64,000 nt of DNA from Cellulomonas xiejunii (GTDB lineage: Bacteria > Actinomycetota > Actinomycetes > Actinomycetales > Cellulomonadaceae). A program made the translations under genes and the position numbers. The stretch lies in NCBI RefSeq assembly GCF_024508315.1, contig NZ_CP101987.1, forward strand, positions 1,116,001 through 1,180,000. Direction: 5' to 3'. Within the stretch, counting starts at the first letter, position 1. Every line of letters begins with the position of its first letter. The notes under the pieces are model-generated. The model searched no databases, had not been told where the DNA came from, and saw only the letters and a program-made list of their open reading frames with translations. Shown here in pieces: positions 55,686 through 64,000 of this stretch.

Positions 55686-56846
55686 ATGACGACGACGGCG
55701 ACACCTGGTCACGACGCGGCGGGGGAGCGGGACTCCGCTGCACCCGTCCGCACGCGCGCGGCGGTCCTGACGAGCCCTCGCGGGGCGTTCGAGGTCCGGG
55801 AGGTCGACCTCGCCGCGCCGCGCGACGACGAGGTCCTCGTGCGCGTCGTCGCCACGGGGGTCTGCCACACCGACGTCGGGGTGTGGGCCGGCGGCGTCCC
55901 GTTCCCGCTCCCCGGGGTGCTCGGGCACGAGGGGGCGGGCGTCGTGGAGAGGGTGGGGAGCCGCGTGACCGACGTGCGGCCGGGCGACCAGGTCCTCGTC
56001 AGCTTCTCGTCGTGCGGGGACTGCGCCGCGTGCCTGGACGACCACCCGGCCTACTGCGCGACGTGGCTCACGCGCAACCTGCTGGGGGGCGCGCGTCCCG
56101 ACGGGACGAGCCCGCTGCGCGCCGACGGGGCGCCGCTCGGTGCCCACTTCTTCGGGCAGTCGTCGTTCGCGGGGCACGTCGTCGTGGCGGCGCGGCAGGT
56201 CGTGGTCGTCGGCCCGGGCGTGGACCTGACGCTGCTGGCTCCGCTCGGCTGCGGCGTGATGACCGGCTTCGGGTCGGTGTGGAACGTGCTCGACCCGCAG
56301 CCGGGCGCGCGGCTGGCGGTCCTGGGCACCGGTGCGGTCGGGCTGTCGGCCGTCGTCGCGGCGGCGGTGCGGGAGCCGGAGGTGCTCGTCGCGGTCGACC
56401 TGGTGCCCGCCCGCCTCGAGCTGGCCCTCGAGCTCGGGGCGACGCATGCGCTGCCCGGCGGCGTGGACGACCTCCGTGAGCGGCTCGCCGAGATCACCGG
56501 GGGGCGCGGCCTGACCGGGGCGTTCGACACCACGGGTGACCCGAAGGTCGCGCGGACGGCGCTCGACGCGCTGGCGCTGCGCGGCGAGCTGGTGGTGTGC
56601 GGCGCTCCGCCGCCCGGCACGGAGATCCCCGTCGACATCCAGCCCCTGCTGGGGGGCAAGGTGCTCCGGGGCGTGACCATGGGCGACGCCGACCCCCGCC
56701 GCCTGCTGCCGCAGATCGTCGCGCTCGTCGAGGACGGCACGCTGCCCCTCGACCGGCTCGTGCGTCGCTACGCGCTGACGGACCTCGACCGGGCGTTCGA
56801 CGACATGCTCCACGGTCGCACCGTCAAGCCGGTCGTCCTGCCCTGA
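55686..56846 (+). CDS. Zinc-type (class III-like) alcohol dehydrogenase
   Basis: 386 aa medium-chain dehydrogenase. Catalytic zinc residues in GVCHTDVGVW and LGHEGAGVV plus the later Cys in PLGCGVMTGFG; structural zinc in CGDCAACLDDHPAYC with all four Cys. NAD-binding VLGTGAVGLSAVV near residue 215. The 20-residue lobe around the structural zinc and the sequence before FGQSSFAGHVVV place it with class III/aryl-alcohol dehydrogenases; a formaldehyde or benzyl alcohol substrate is possible. ATG has GAGAGGA at 5 nt. Stands alone between rho and the Hsp90-like gene. Confidence 0.9.
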   Translation: MTTTATPGHDAAGERDSAAPVRTRAAVLTSPRGAFEVREVDLAAPRDDEVLVRVVATGVCHTDVGVWAGGVPFPLPGVLGHEGAGVVERVGSRVTDVRPGDQVLVSFSSCGDCAACLDDHPAYCATWLTRNLLGGARPDGTSPLRADGAPLGAHFFGQSSFAGHVVVAARQVVVVGPGVDLTLLAPLGCGVMTGFGSVWNVLDPQPGARLAVLGTGAVGLSAVVAAAVREPEVLVAVDLVPARLELALELGATHALPGGVDDLRERLAEITGGRGLTGAFDTTGDPKVARTALDALALRGELVVCGAPPPGTEIPVDIQPLLGGKVLRGVTMGDADPRRLLPQIVALVEDGTLPLDRLVRRYALTDLDRAFDDMLHGRTVKPVVLP

Positions 56847-56905
56847 CCGGTCGTCCTGCGCCCGCAGGAGGAGGACGGACCCTGCCCGCCGTCGCCCCGA
56901 GCCTC

Positions 56906-56911
56906 TATGCT
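56906..56911 (+). promoter_or_regulatory. -10 hexamer (TATGCT) for the Hsp90-like operon
   Basis: CTCTATGCTCCG lies 78 nt upstream of the ATG at 56989. A weak stem TCCTGC/GCAGGA at 56854-56869, just after the dehydrogenase stop, may end the preceding transcript. Confidence 0.45.
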
Positions 56912-56988
56912 CCGACCGGACATCTCGGGCGAAGGGGACGCACGGCCATGTGCTCAGCACGGCATCACCGCCCTCCGGAGGCGACGAC

Positions 56989-58866
56989 ATGAGCGCGACC
57001 GAGGTCGACCGCGCCTTTCAGGTGGACCTGCGCGGCGTCGTCGACCTGCTGGCCCGGCACCTCTACTCCGGCCCGCACCTCTACCTGCGCGAGCTGCTGC
57101 AGAACGCCGTCGACGCGATCACCGCGCGGCGTGCCGTGGACCCGGGAGCGCCCGCCACGGTGCGTGTGCGCCCGCTCGAGGACGGCGGGCTCGAGGTCGT
57201 CGACACCGGCATCGGGCTCACCGTGGACGAGGCGTGCGACCTGCTGGCGACGATCGGGCGCTCGTCGAAGCGCGACGAGCACCTCGGCTCCGGCCGCCCG
57301 GAGTTCCTCGGCCAGTTCGGCATCGGTCTGCTGGCGGCCTTCATGGTGGCCGAGGAGATCGACGTCGTCTCCCGGTCGGCGGTCGACCCGCAGGCACCGG
57401 CGGTCCGCTGGCGCGGCTTCGACGACGGGCGGTTCTCCGTCGCGCCGTGCCACGACGACGTCGCACCGGGGACGACCGTGCGGCTGCGCCCCCGCGCGGA
57501 CGCGGACCACTGGTTCACGGAGGGCTCGGTGGTGGCGCTCGCCGAGGAGTACGGGGGTCTGCTGCCCGTCGACGTCGCCGTCGAGGTGGTGCTCGAGCCG
57601 CCGGGGCCGCGACCGCCCGACGGCACGGCCGCCGCCCGCCCGACGGCATGGCGGCGCACGAGCGCGCGGCACCTGCCGTGGCGCACGTCCGGCGACGAGG
57701 CGTCCCGCACCCGGGCGCTCGCCGACTACTGCGAACGCGTCTTCGGGCTGCGTCCCCTCGCGCACATCGACCTGCAGGTACCGCTCGCCGGGGTCGAGGG
57801 CGTCGCCTTCGTCATGCCGGTGCCGGTCGCGCAGGGCACCTCCGTCCGGCACCGCGTCTACCTCAAGCGGATGCTGCTGGGGTCGCGCGTCGACGGGCTG
57901 CTGCCCGACTGGGCGGTCTTCGTGCGGTGCGTCGTCGACGCCCGCGCGCTGCGGCCCACGGCCTCGCGTGAGGCGCTCTACGAGAACGAGGTCCTCATGG
58001 CCACCCGCGAGGCGCTCGGTGCGGCGGTCCGGGAGTGGACGCTGCAGACCCTGCGGTCCTGGTCGCCGCTGACCGACGCCTTCGTCGCCGCCCACGACCT
58101 CGCGCTGCGCGCCCTGGCCACCAGCGACCAGGAGATGCTCGAGCTGGTCGCGCACGTGCTGCCGTACGAGACGACGGACGGCACGAGCACGCTCGAGGAG
58201 GTGCGTGCCACGCACGGCCGCGTGCTGTACGCGCCCACGCTCCAGGAGTACCGCCGGGTCGCCGCAGTGGCGCGTGCGGAGGGGCTCGCCGTCGTCAACG
58301 CGGGGTACGTCTACGACGCGGACGTCCTGGCGCGGCTGGCGGCGCGACCGGGGTGGGACGTGCAGGTGCTCGGTCGTGACGACGTGCAGGGTGTGCTGTC
58401 GCCGCCGCCGCCCGAGCTGCTGGTGTGGTGGTCGGGCGTCGAGCAGGACGCCGAACGCGTGCTCGCGCCCCTGGAGTGCGCGCCGCTGCTGCGGACGTTC
58501 GGGCCCACCTCCCTGCCGGCGCTGCTCCTCGACGGCGCCGATGCGCGGTTCGAGCGGTTGCGACGCCGGCTCGTGGAGGAGCGACAGGACGTCTGGGCCG
58601 AGGTCCTCGAGAGTCTCGACGACGTGGCGCCGCCCGCCGAGCGGATGCTGGTCCTCAACGGTGACAACGCCGTCGTGCTGGCGCTCGCCGACGTGCCACG
58701 GGGACCGGTGCGGGACGCCGGGCTGCGTGCCCTCTACGTGCAGGCGACGCTCCAGGCGGGGGAGCCGCTGCGTGCGCGGGACGCGGAGGTCATGACGGCG
58801 TCGCTCGAGGTGCTGCTCCGCGCGGGTCTCGCACCAGGGTCCCGGCCGCAGGACGGCCTGCCGTGA
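56989..58866 (+). CDS. HSP90/HtpG family ATPase (divergent)
   Basis: 625 aa. GHKL ATPase with the Hsp90 arrangement: YLRELLQNAVDAITARR (Asn), VVDTGIGLTVDEA (Asp-x-Gly-x-Gly), GQFGIGLLAAFMVA lid, followed by middle and C-terminal parts. ATG has GGAGG at 7 nt. Compared with canonical HtpG the middle and C-terminal domains are strongly diverged and the N-terminal domain has extra inserts, so I regard it as a specialised paralogue. It overlaps a helical-repeat gene (GTGA), which probably acts with it. Canonical htpG would lie elsewhere. Confidence 0.85.
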   Translation: MSATEVDRAFQVDLRGVVDLLARHLYSGPHLYLRELLQNAVDAITARRAVDPGAPATVRVRPLEDGGLEVVDTGIGLTVDEACDLLATIGRSSKRDEHLGSGRPEFLGQFGIGLLAAFMVAEEIDVVSRSAVDPQAPAVRWRGFDDGRFSVAPCHDDVAPGTTVRLRPRADADHWFTEGSVVALAEEYGGLLPVDVAVEVVLEPPGPRPPDGTAAARPTAWRRTSARHLPWRTSGDEASRTRALADYCERVFGLRPLAHIDLQVPLAGVEGVAFVMPVPVAQGTSVRHRVYLKRMLLGSRVDGLLPDWAVFVRCVVDARALRPTASREALYENEVLMATREALGAAVREWTLQTLRSWSPLTDAFVAAHDLALRALATSDQEMLELVAHVLPYETTDGTSTLEEVRATHGRVLYAPTLQEYRRVAAVARAEGLAVVNAGYVYDADVLARLAARPGWDVQVLGRDDVQGVLSPPPPELLVWWSGVEQDAERVLAPLECAPLLRTFGPTSLPALLLDGADARFERLRRRLVEERQDVWAEVLESLDDVAPPAERMLVLNGDNAVVLALADVPRGPVRDAGLRALYVQATLQAGEPLRARDAEVMTASLEVLLRAGLAPGSRPQDGLP

Positions 58867-60440
58867 CGGACCGGGTGGCGCAGGCACTGGCCGAGATCGC
58901 GGCGCTGCGCCGACAGCGGCACGGCGTCGCGCAGACCGCCGCGCTCGAGGAGGTCGTCGCCCGGCTCGAGGCGGAGGGCCCGGCCGAGGCTCTCGCGTCC
59001 GCGTACGCCGGCGTGGTCGAGTCGTTCGCCCTGCGCGATCCGTTCGAGCTTGCGTTCGTGCAGTTCACGCGGGCTGTGCGGTGGGCGGACGCCCACCCGG
59101 AGCACCTGCGTGACGAGGACCGGCGCGAGCTGCTCTGGATGCACAAGTGGATGGCCGCCGACCTGATCGACCTGCCGTCCTCGCCACGTGAGCAGATCGA
59201 GCAGGTGCTGCGTGACATGGAGCGCCGGTGCGCCGAGTCGGGCCGACCTGCGACGTCGGTGCGGCTGATCGAGTACCTGTGGGACTGGCACGCGGGTCGT
59301 CCGGGTGCCGAGGAGGCGTACCAGCGGTGGCGCGCCAGCCCTCGCGACGACCTGGCCGACTGCGGGTGCTACGAGGCGGGGCGGCGTGCTCGGCACCTGT
59401 GGGAGACGGGTCGGCCGGTCGAGGCGATCGCCGTGGCGGAGCCTGTCGTCGGGTACCGGCTCACCTGCCGCGGTCAGCCGGACGACCTCCTGGCGACGCT
59501 GCAGCTGGCCTACCTCGACGTGGGCAGGTACGACGACGCGGCTCGGGCGCACCACCGTGCGCGCGCGGCGGCGCGGGCGGCGGGCACCGAGCTGCGCTCG
59601 CCCCGGCACCTGCTCTTCTACACGCGCGCGGGCCACCTCGACGACGGGCTGGCGCTGCTGGGGCGGACCCAGGAGCGGCTCGTGTCGGCGCGGCCCAGCG
59701 TCCGGCTCGCCCACCTGCACTATGCGGCGGCGCTCACGGCGAACCTGCGTCTGCGCGACCCGGCGACTCCGGTGCGGCTCGCGGTCGCGCCGGTCACCGA
59801 CGTCGCAGAGCTCGACGACTGGGTCGTCGGCGCCGCGCGCGAGCTCGGTGCCCGGTTCGACGCGCGGGACGGCGTCGACGGGCGGCACCGGTTCCTCGCG
59901 CGGTGTCTCGCGATGCGGCCGGTGCCCGGCAGGGTGGACCTGTCGGAACCGGTCTGGGCCGTGCCGGCGCCCGAGCCCTCGCCCGCCGCGGCCGCCGACA
60001 CCGCTGCCGAGGCCGAGCACGTGCTCGCGATGCGGCGAGGTGACGCGGCCGTGGCCGCGGGCGACCTCGACGCTGCCGCCGCGGAGTACCACTCGGCGGC
60101 GGACCTCGCCCGGGACGACGGTCTGCTGGTCGACGCGGGCGTCGCGCTCGCCCGTGCTGCCCGTTGCCTGCACCTCGGGCCCGACCAGGACGAGGCGGAA
60201 GAGGTCTACGACGAGGCGGTCGCGCTGCTGCGTGCGGGCGGTGCGGGGTTCATGACGCTGCTCGAGGTCGTCCTCGCGTGGGTACCGACGGCGCTCGCGG
60301 CCGGTCGTGACCCGGCGGTGGAGGACGAGCTGGACCGTCTGGAGGGCGAGGTCCCGGGGCTCGCGGACCGGGTCCGTCCGAGCGCCACGCTCGAGGAGCG
60401 GGTGGCGGCGCTGCGGGCCGTCGCGTCGGACGGCCGTTGA
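58863..60440 (+). CDS. Helical-repeat (TPR-like) partner of the Hsp90-like protein
   Basis: 525 aa, nearly all helix, no signal or membrane segment. I recognise no named family. Residues 370-500 look like tetratricopeptide repeats ([21 protein letters not shown] region; then [16 protein letters not shown]), and the first half is a series of helical hairpins rich in Ala, Arg and Trp. The GTG start overlaps the Hsp90-like stop, so the two are translated together. TPR proteins are frequent Hsp90 co-factors, which suggests a client or co-chaperone role; this is inference. Confidence 0.75.
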   Translation: MTDRVAQALAEIAALRRQRHGVAQTAALEEVVARLEAEGPAEALASAYAGVVESFALRDPFELAFVQFTRAVRWADAHPEHLRDEDRRELLWMHKWMAADLIDLPSSPREQIEQVLRDMERRCAESGRPATSVRLIEYLWDWHAGRPGAEEAYQRWRASPRDDLADCGCYEAGRRARHLWETGRPVEAIAVAEPVVGYRLTCRGQPDDLLATLQLAYLDVGRYDDAARAHHRARAAARAAGTELRSPRHLLFYTRAGHLDDGLALLGRTQERLVSARPSVRLAHLHYAAALTANLRLRDPATPVRLAVAPVTDVAELDDWVVGAARELGARFDARDGVDGRHRFLARCLAMRPVPGRVDLSEPVWAVPAPEPSPAAAADTAAEAEHVLAMRRGDAAVAAGDLDAAAAEYHSAADLARDDGLLVDAGVALARAARCLHLGPDQDEAEEVYDEAVALLRAGGAGFMTLLEVVLAWVPTALAAGRDPAVEDELDRLEGEVPGLADRVRPSATLEERVAALRAVASDGR

Positions 60441-60452
60441 GCGCGGGGAAGG

Positions 60453-60482
60453 TTTTTCGGCCCGCCACGGTTCTGGCACAAT
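60453..60482 (+). promoter_or_regulatory. Promoter of rpmE (TTTTTC-18-CACAAT)
   Basis: CACAAT at 60477-60482 in the same GGCACAATGG context as upstream of the VKOR gene, with a T-rich -35-like element 18 nt earlier. The leader is about 67 nt. Confidence 0.5.
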
Positions 60483-60555
60483 GGTCCGTCGGTCTGCGGT
60501 TCACCGGCGCGGTACGCGCGTCCGGACCCGGGGACGAAACCCAAGGAGAACTCCC

Positions 60556-60789
60556 GTGAAGTCTGGCATCCACCCGGAGTACGTGGTCACCGAGGTCACG
60601 TGCACCTGCGGCAGCACGTTCGTCACGCGCTCGACCGTGACGAGCGGCAAGATCCACGCCGACGTCTGCAGCGCCTGCCACCCGTTCTACACCGGCAAGC
60701 AGAAGATCCTCGACACCGGCGGCCGCGTGGCCCGGTTCGAGGCCCGCTACGGCAAGAAGGCAGCGGCCCCGGCCCCGGCCGCCGACTAG
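60556..60789 (+). CDS. rpmE: Ribosomal protein bL31
   Basis: 77 aa. GTG at 60556 has AAGGAG at 7 nt. It starts MKSGIHPEY and keeps the zinc cysteines (CTCG and [13 protein letters not shown]), so it is the zinc-containing C+ form, the one replaced by a zinc-free paralogue under zinc shortage in many actinobacteria. A Lys/Ala/Pro tail follows. Confidence 0.97.
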   Translation: MKSGIHPEYVVTEVTCTCGSTFVTRSTVTSGKIHADVCSACHPFYTGKQKILDTGGRVARFEARYGKKAAAPAPAAD

Positions 60790-60797
60790 CTCCTCCG

Positions 60798-60861
60798 CAG
60801 CGCCGGTGCGCCCGGCGGACGACGGCCCTCCATGGTCGTGTCCGCCCGCGCACCGGCGCTG
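60798..60861 (+). terminator. Large stem-loop between rpmE and prfA
   Basis: CAGCGCCGGTGCGC pairs with GCGCACCGGCGCTG; further pairs GGCGGAC/GTCCGCC and GAC/GTC extend it inward past small bulges. It begins 9 nt after the rpmE stop and ends 54 nt before prfA, so it probably limits read-through. Confidence 0.75.
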
Positions 60862-60915
60862 TCGCTGTGTGCGGCCGTCGGTCGCACGGGTCGGTGACCA
60901 GTGGGAGGACAGCAC

Positions 60916-62007
60916 GTGGAGCAGCTCGACGCGGTTGAGGCCATGCTCGTGGAGCATGCGGAGATCGAGCGCGACCTCTCCGACCCCGCCGTCCACGCGG
61001 ACCCCGCGCGGGCACGTCGGCTGGGGAGGCGCTACGCCGAGCTCGGGCGCGTCGTGCAGGCCTACCGCCAGTGGCGTGCGGCCGCGGAGGACGCGCAGGC
61101 CGCCACGGAGCTGGCGGCCGAGGACGAGGCCTTCGCCGTCGAGGTGCCCGCGCTCCAGGAGGCCGCCGCCACCGCTGCCGAACGGCTGCACCGCGTGCTG
61201 GTCCCGCGCGACCCGGACGACGCCCGCGACGTGATCCTCGAGATCAAGGCAGGGGAGGGCGGCGAGGAGTCCGCACTGTTCGCGGGCGACCTCCTGCGCA
61301 TGTACACGCGGTACGCCGAGCGGCAGGGGTGGAGCGTGCAGGTCCTCGACGCGACGCCCTCCGACCTCGGCGGCGTCAAGGACGCGCAGGTCGCCGTCAA
61401 GGCCCGCACCGCCGGCCCGCCCGAGGACGGGGTCTGGGCGCACCTGAAGTACGAGGGCGGCGTGCACCGCGTGCAGCGCGTGCCCGTCACCGAGTCGCAG
61501 GGCCGGATCCACACGTCGGCGGCCGGGGTCATGGTGTTCCCCGAGGCCGACGACGACGGCGACGTCGAGATCGACCAGAACGACCTGCGCATCGACGTCT
61601 ACCGCTCGTCCGGGCCGGGCGGACAGTCCGTCAACACGACCGACTCGGCGGTGCGGATCACGCACGTGCCGACCGGCATCGTGGTGTCGATGCAGAACGA
61701 GAAGTCGCAGTTGCAGAACCGCGAGCAGGCGATGCGCGTGCTGCGGGCCCGGTTGCTCGCCGCCCGCCAGGAGGAGGCCGCCGCCGCCGCGAGCGAGGCA
61801 CGCCGCTCGCAGGTGCGCACGGTGGACCGTTCCGAGCGGATCCGGACGTACAACTTCCCGGAGAACCGCATCGCCGACCACCGCACCGGCTACAAGGCGT
61901 ACAACCTCGACCAGGTGCTCGACGGGGACCTCGGCCCGGTCATCGCGTCGGCCGTCGAGGCCGACGACGCGGCGCGGCTGGCCGCGGCCGGCGGTGGCCC
62001 CGCGTGA
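60916..62007 (+). CDS. prfA: Peptide chain release factor 1
   Basis: 363 aa. Reads UAA and UAG and triggers peptide release. GTG at 60916 is preceded by GGGAGG at 7 nt; a GTG five codons earlier is less well placed. Landmarks: [16 protein letters not shown], the catalytic GGQ in [17 protein letters not shown], and [12 protein letters not shown] near the end. Its GGQ glutamine is the target of PrmC, whose gene overlaps the stop. Confidence 0.97.
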   Translation: MEQLDAVEAMLVEHAEIERDLSDPAVHADPARARRLGRRYAELGRVVQAYRQWRAAAEDAQAATELAAEDEAFAVEVPALQEAAATAAERLHRVLVPRDPDDARDVILEIKAGEGGEESALFAGDLLRMYTRYAERQGWSVQVLDATPSDLGGVKDAQVAVKARTAGPPEDGVWAHLKYEGGVHRVQRVPVTESQGRIHTSAAGVMVFPEADDDGDVEIDQNDLRIDVYRSSGPGGQSVNTTDSAVRITHVPTGIVVSMQNEKSQLQNREQAMRVLRARLLAARQEEAAAAASEARRSQVRTVDRSERIRTYNFPENRIADHRTGYKAYNLDQVLDGDLGPVIASAVEADDAARLAAAGGGPA

Positions 62008-62930
62008 CCGGCCCCGCCACCGCCCGCGAGACCGGACCGGGCCTGCGCGCGTACGTCGAGGGGGCCGCGACGGTGCTGGCCGAGGCGGGGGTCCCGTCCC
62101 CGCGGCACGACGCGGTCGCGCTCGCCGCGCACGCGCTGGGGCTCGCCCGCGTCGAGCTGGTCCTGCCGCCGCCGCTGCCCGAGGGATTCGCGGCAGCGTA
62201 CGCGGGGCTGGTCGAGCGGCGCCGACGACGCGAGCCGCTCCAGCACATCGTCGGGCACACGGTCTTCCGGTTCCTCACCCTGCGCGTGGAGCCCGGCGTG
62301 TTCGTGCCGCGTCCCGAGACCGAGACGGTCGCGCAGCTGGCGATCGACGAGGCCGCGGCCCTCGCCGCCTCCGGTCGGCGGCCGCTCGTCGTCGACCTGT
62401 GCACCGGCACGGGCGCGATCGCCGCGTCGGTGGACACCGAGGTGCCCGCGAGCCGCGTCGTGGCCGTCGACCTGTCCGACGCGGCGGTCGGGCTGGCCCG
62501 CGCCAACGCGGCGGCCGTCGCCGGGCCCGACCTGCGGGTGGTGCAGGGCGACGTCCGCGACCCCGCGCTCCTCGCGGAGCTCGACGGCACCGTCGACGTC
62601 GTGGTGTCGAACCCGCCGTACATCCCGCCGGACGCGGTGCCCCTCGACCCCGAGGTCCGTGACCACGACCCGGACGTCGCGCTGTACGGCGGCGGGGCCG
62701 ACGGTCTCGACGTGCCGCGCGCGGTCATCGCCGCGGCCGCGCGCCTGCTCGTGCCCGGCGGCCTGCTGGTGATGGAGCACGCAGAGGTGCAGGACGCCAC
62801 CGCGCGCGCCGCAGCCGCCGCGACCGGCGCGTTCGTCGACGTGCGCACCGTGACCGACCTGACGGGCCGCCCCCGCACCCTCGTGGCACGGCGGGTCGCA
62901 CCGGGGGTCGTGGGAGACTCGCCCGCGTGA
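62004..62930 (+). CDS. prmC: Release factor N5-glutamine methyltransferase
   Basis: 308 aa. Methylates the GGQ glutamine of release factors with S-adenosylmethionine. The SAM site is [14 protein letters not shown]; the catalytic NPPY is in [13 protein letters not shown]. The N-terminal helical substrate domain includes [13 protein letters not shown] and VPRPETE. GTG overlaps the prfA stop and its own stop overlaps the next gene. Confidence 0.96.
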   Translation: MTGPATARETGPGLRAYVEGAATVLAEAGVPSPRHDAVALAAHALGLARVELVLPPPLPEGFAAAYAGLVERRRRREPLQHIVGHTVFRFLTLRVEPGVFVPRPETETVAQLAIDEAAALAASGRRPLVVDLCTGTGAIAASVDTEVPASRVVAVDLSDAAVGLARANAAAVAGPDLRVVQGDVRDPALLAELDGTVDVVVSNPPYIPPDAVPLDPEVRDHDPDVALYGGGADGLDVPRAVIAAAARLLVPGGLLVMEHAEVQDATARAAAAATGAFVDVRTVTDLTGRPRTLVARRVAPGVVGDSPA

Positions 62931-63631
62931 GCCTCATCCGGATCAAGGACGCGACCGACCCCGCGACCTGGGGCCCCGCGATCGACGAGGCGGTCAATGC
63001 CGTCGGTCGTGGCGAGCTGGTCGTGCTGCCCACCGACACGGTCTACGGGATCGGTGCCGACGCCTTCGACCCACGCGCCGTGCAGCGACTCCTCGACGCG
63101 AAGGGGCGTGGGCGACAGATGCCACCCCCCGTCCTCATCCCCGACGTCCGCACGCTCGACGGGCTCGCCACCGACGTGCCGGACACCGTGCGCGCGCTGG
63201 CCGAGGCGTTCTGGCCCGGCGGGCTCACGGTGATCCTGCGGGCTCAGCCGTCGCTCGCGTGGGACCTGGGGGAGACCCACGGCACCGTCGCGCTGCGCAT
63301 GCCGGACCACCCCGCCGCCCTCGCGCTGCTGCGGCGCACCGGCCCCCTCGCGGTGTCGAGCGCCAACCTCACCGGCCGGCCTGCCGCGACGACGGCGACC
63401 GAGGCGTACGACCAGCTCGGCGACCGTGTCGCGGTGCTCCTCGACGCGGGTGCCGCACCCGGGGGCGTCGCCTCGACCATCGTCGACGCCACGGGGCCGG
63501 CGCTGCGCGTCGTGCGCCTGGGTGCGGTCGACCTCGCGGCGCTCGCGGCCGTGGCACCGGTCATGGCGCCACCCGCGCCTTCGCCCGCGCCGGCTCCCGA
63601 CGAGAGCCGTCCGGAGGCCCCTGCGCCGTGA
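62927..63631 (+). CDS. L-threonylcarbamoyladenylate synthase (Sua5/YrdC)
   Basis: 234 aa. First step of the t6A modification of tRNA position 37, using threonine, bicarbonate and ATP. YrdC-fold features: VVLPTDTVYGIGADA, KGRGRQMPPPVLI (KxR and SxN-type residues), WPGGLTVILRA, VALRMPDHPAALAL, SSANLTGRPAATT. It lacks the C-terminal Sua5 domain and has an Ala/Pro tail. GTG overlaps prmC and the stop overlaps the next gene (GTGA). Confidence 0.95.
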   Translation: MSLIRIKDATDPATWGPAIDEAVNAVGRGELVVLPTDTVYGIGADAFDPRAVQRLLDAKGRGRQMPPPVLIPDVRTLDGLATDVPDTVRALAEAFWPGGLTVILRAQPSLAWDLGETHGTVALRMPDHPAALALLRRTGPLAVSSANLTGRPAATTATEAYDQLGDRVAVLLDAGAAPGGVASTIVDATGPALRVVRLGAVDLAALAAVAPVMAPPAPSPAPAPDESRPEAPAP

Positions 63632-64000
63632 GGACCTACCTTCTCGTCGCCGTCATCGCAGCGGTCGTCACCTACCTGACGACGCCGCTGGCGCGGTGGT
63701 GCGCGCTGCGGTGGGGCGCCATCACGGCGGTGCGCGAGCGCGACGTCCACGCCGTCCCGACGCCGCGCCTCGGCGGCATGGCGATGTTCGCCGGCCTGCT
63801 CGTGGCGCTCCTGATGGCATCCCAGCTGCCGTTCCTCGCACCGGTCTACGCCAACCCGCGGCCCATCTTCGGCATCGTCGGGGGTGCGGCGCTGGTGTGC
63901 GCGCTCGGCGTCGCCGACGACATCTGGGACCTCGACTGGCTCACCAAGCTCATGGGGCAGGTGCTCGCGGCGGGGTTCCTCGCGTGGCAGGGCGTGCTGC
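63628..64000 (+). CDS. wecA: Undecaprenyl-phosphate GlcNAc-1-phosphate transferase, 3' end cut by window
   Basis: First 124 residues of a WecA/TagO/MraY-superfamily membrane enzyme, which starts cell-wall polysaccharide synthesis on the lipid carrier. GTG overlaps the previous stop. Visible: an N-terminal helix, DVHAVPTPRLGGMAMFAGLL (conserved PxPRxGG), and CALGVADDIWDLD with the Asp-Asp pair that binds magnesium. The frame is open to base 64000. In related actinobacteria the ATP synthase operon follows. Confidence 0.93.
   Translation, partial: MRTYLLVAVIAAVVTYLTTPLARWCALRWGAITAVRERDVHAVPTPRLGGMAMFAGLLVALLMASQLPFLAPVYANPRPIFGIVGGAALVCALGVADDIWDLDWLTKLMGQVLAAGFLAWQGVL

Overview
The window is a high-GC actinobacterial chromosome segment. 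It most resembles Cellulomonas or a close relative. The reasons are the codon use, many GTG starts, GTGA/ATGA gene overlaps, a secreted protein ending in a family-2 cellulose-binding module, and AdhE-type fermentation. No phage genes, transposases, CRISPR arrays or rRNA genes were recognised. The genus is an inference from content; no database was searched.

Layout. (1) 1-6153: a nucleoside uptake and salvage operon on the plus strand (two ABC permeases, cdd, deoA, a 77-aa unknown, add, deoC). It is followed by a secreted DUF6055-like/beta-helix/CBM2 protein and by minus-strand purine nucleoside phosphorylase and phosphosugar mutase. (2) 11.7-23.7 kb: lpdA, a 30-bp repeat cluster, a Nudix gene, accA3, maf, a VKOR gene, a DUF885 peptidase, accE, an acidic unknown, accD5, birA and an adenylate cyclase. 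Much of this order is known from Mycobacterium (cdd-deoA-add, pmmB-deoD, lpdA, accA3, maf, accE, accD5, birA) and Streptomyces (pccB-birA-cya). (3) 23.7-31.0 kb: SRAP protein, Bcr/CflA efflux, aminotransferase, lipoprotein, adhE. (4) 31.2-40.8 kb: an accessory block. It has a SMI1/KNR4-HEAT protein divergent from a 2216-aa secreted RHS/YD-repeat protein. The lower-GC C-terminal tip of that protein is overlapped (ATGA) by a small multi-pass membrane protein. Gene debris, including a beheaded Fur gene, follows up to a tRNA-Arg(CCG). (5) 40.9-45.0 kb: GntR regulator, phosphopantetheinyl transferase, two-gene ABC exporter. (6) 45.0-64 kb: argS-lysA, a beheaded surface-protein gene, heme oxygenase with an iron-box-like site, hom-thrC-thrB, rho, a zinc alcohol dehydrogenase, an Hsp90-like gene with a helical-repeat partner, and rpmE-prfA-prmC-sua5-wecA, the usual actinobacterial lead-in to the ATP synthase operon.

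Working together. Region 1 imports nucleosides, deaminates them, and splits them to bases plus (deoxy)ribose-1-phosphate, then feeds deoxyribose-5-phosphate to central metabolism. Region 2 is acyl-CoA carboxylase with its biotin ligase. Region 6 turns aspartate semialdehyde into threonine and meso-diaminopimelate into lysine.

The best candidate for an undescribed system is the RHS tip plus overlapping membrane protein at 39058-39916, which looks like an uncharacterised toxin/immunity module. A second pattern is that many genes here have a -10 hexamer exactly 6-7 nt before the start codon, indicating leaderless mRNAs.
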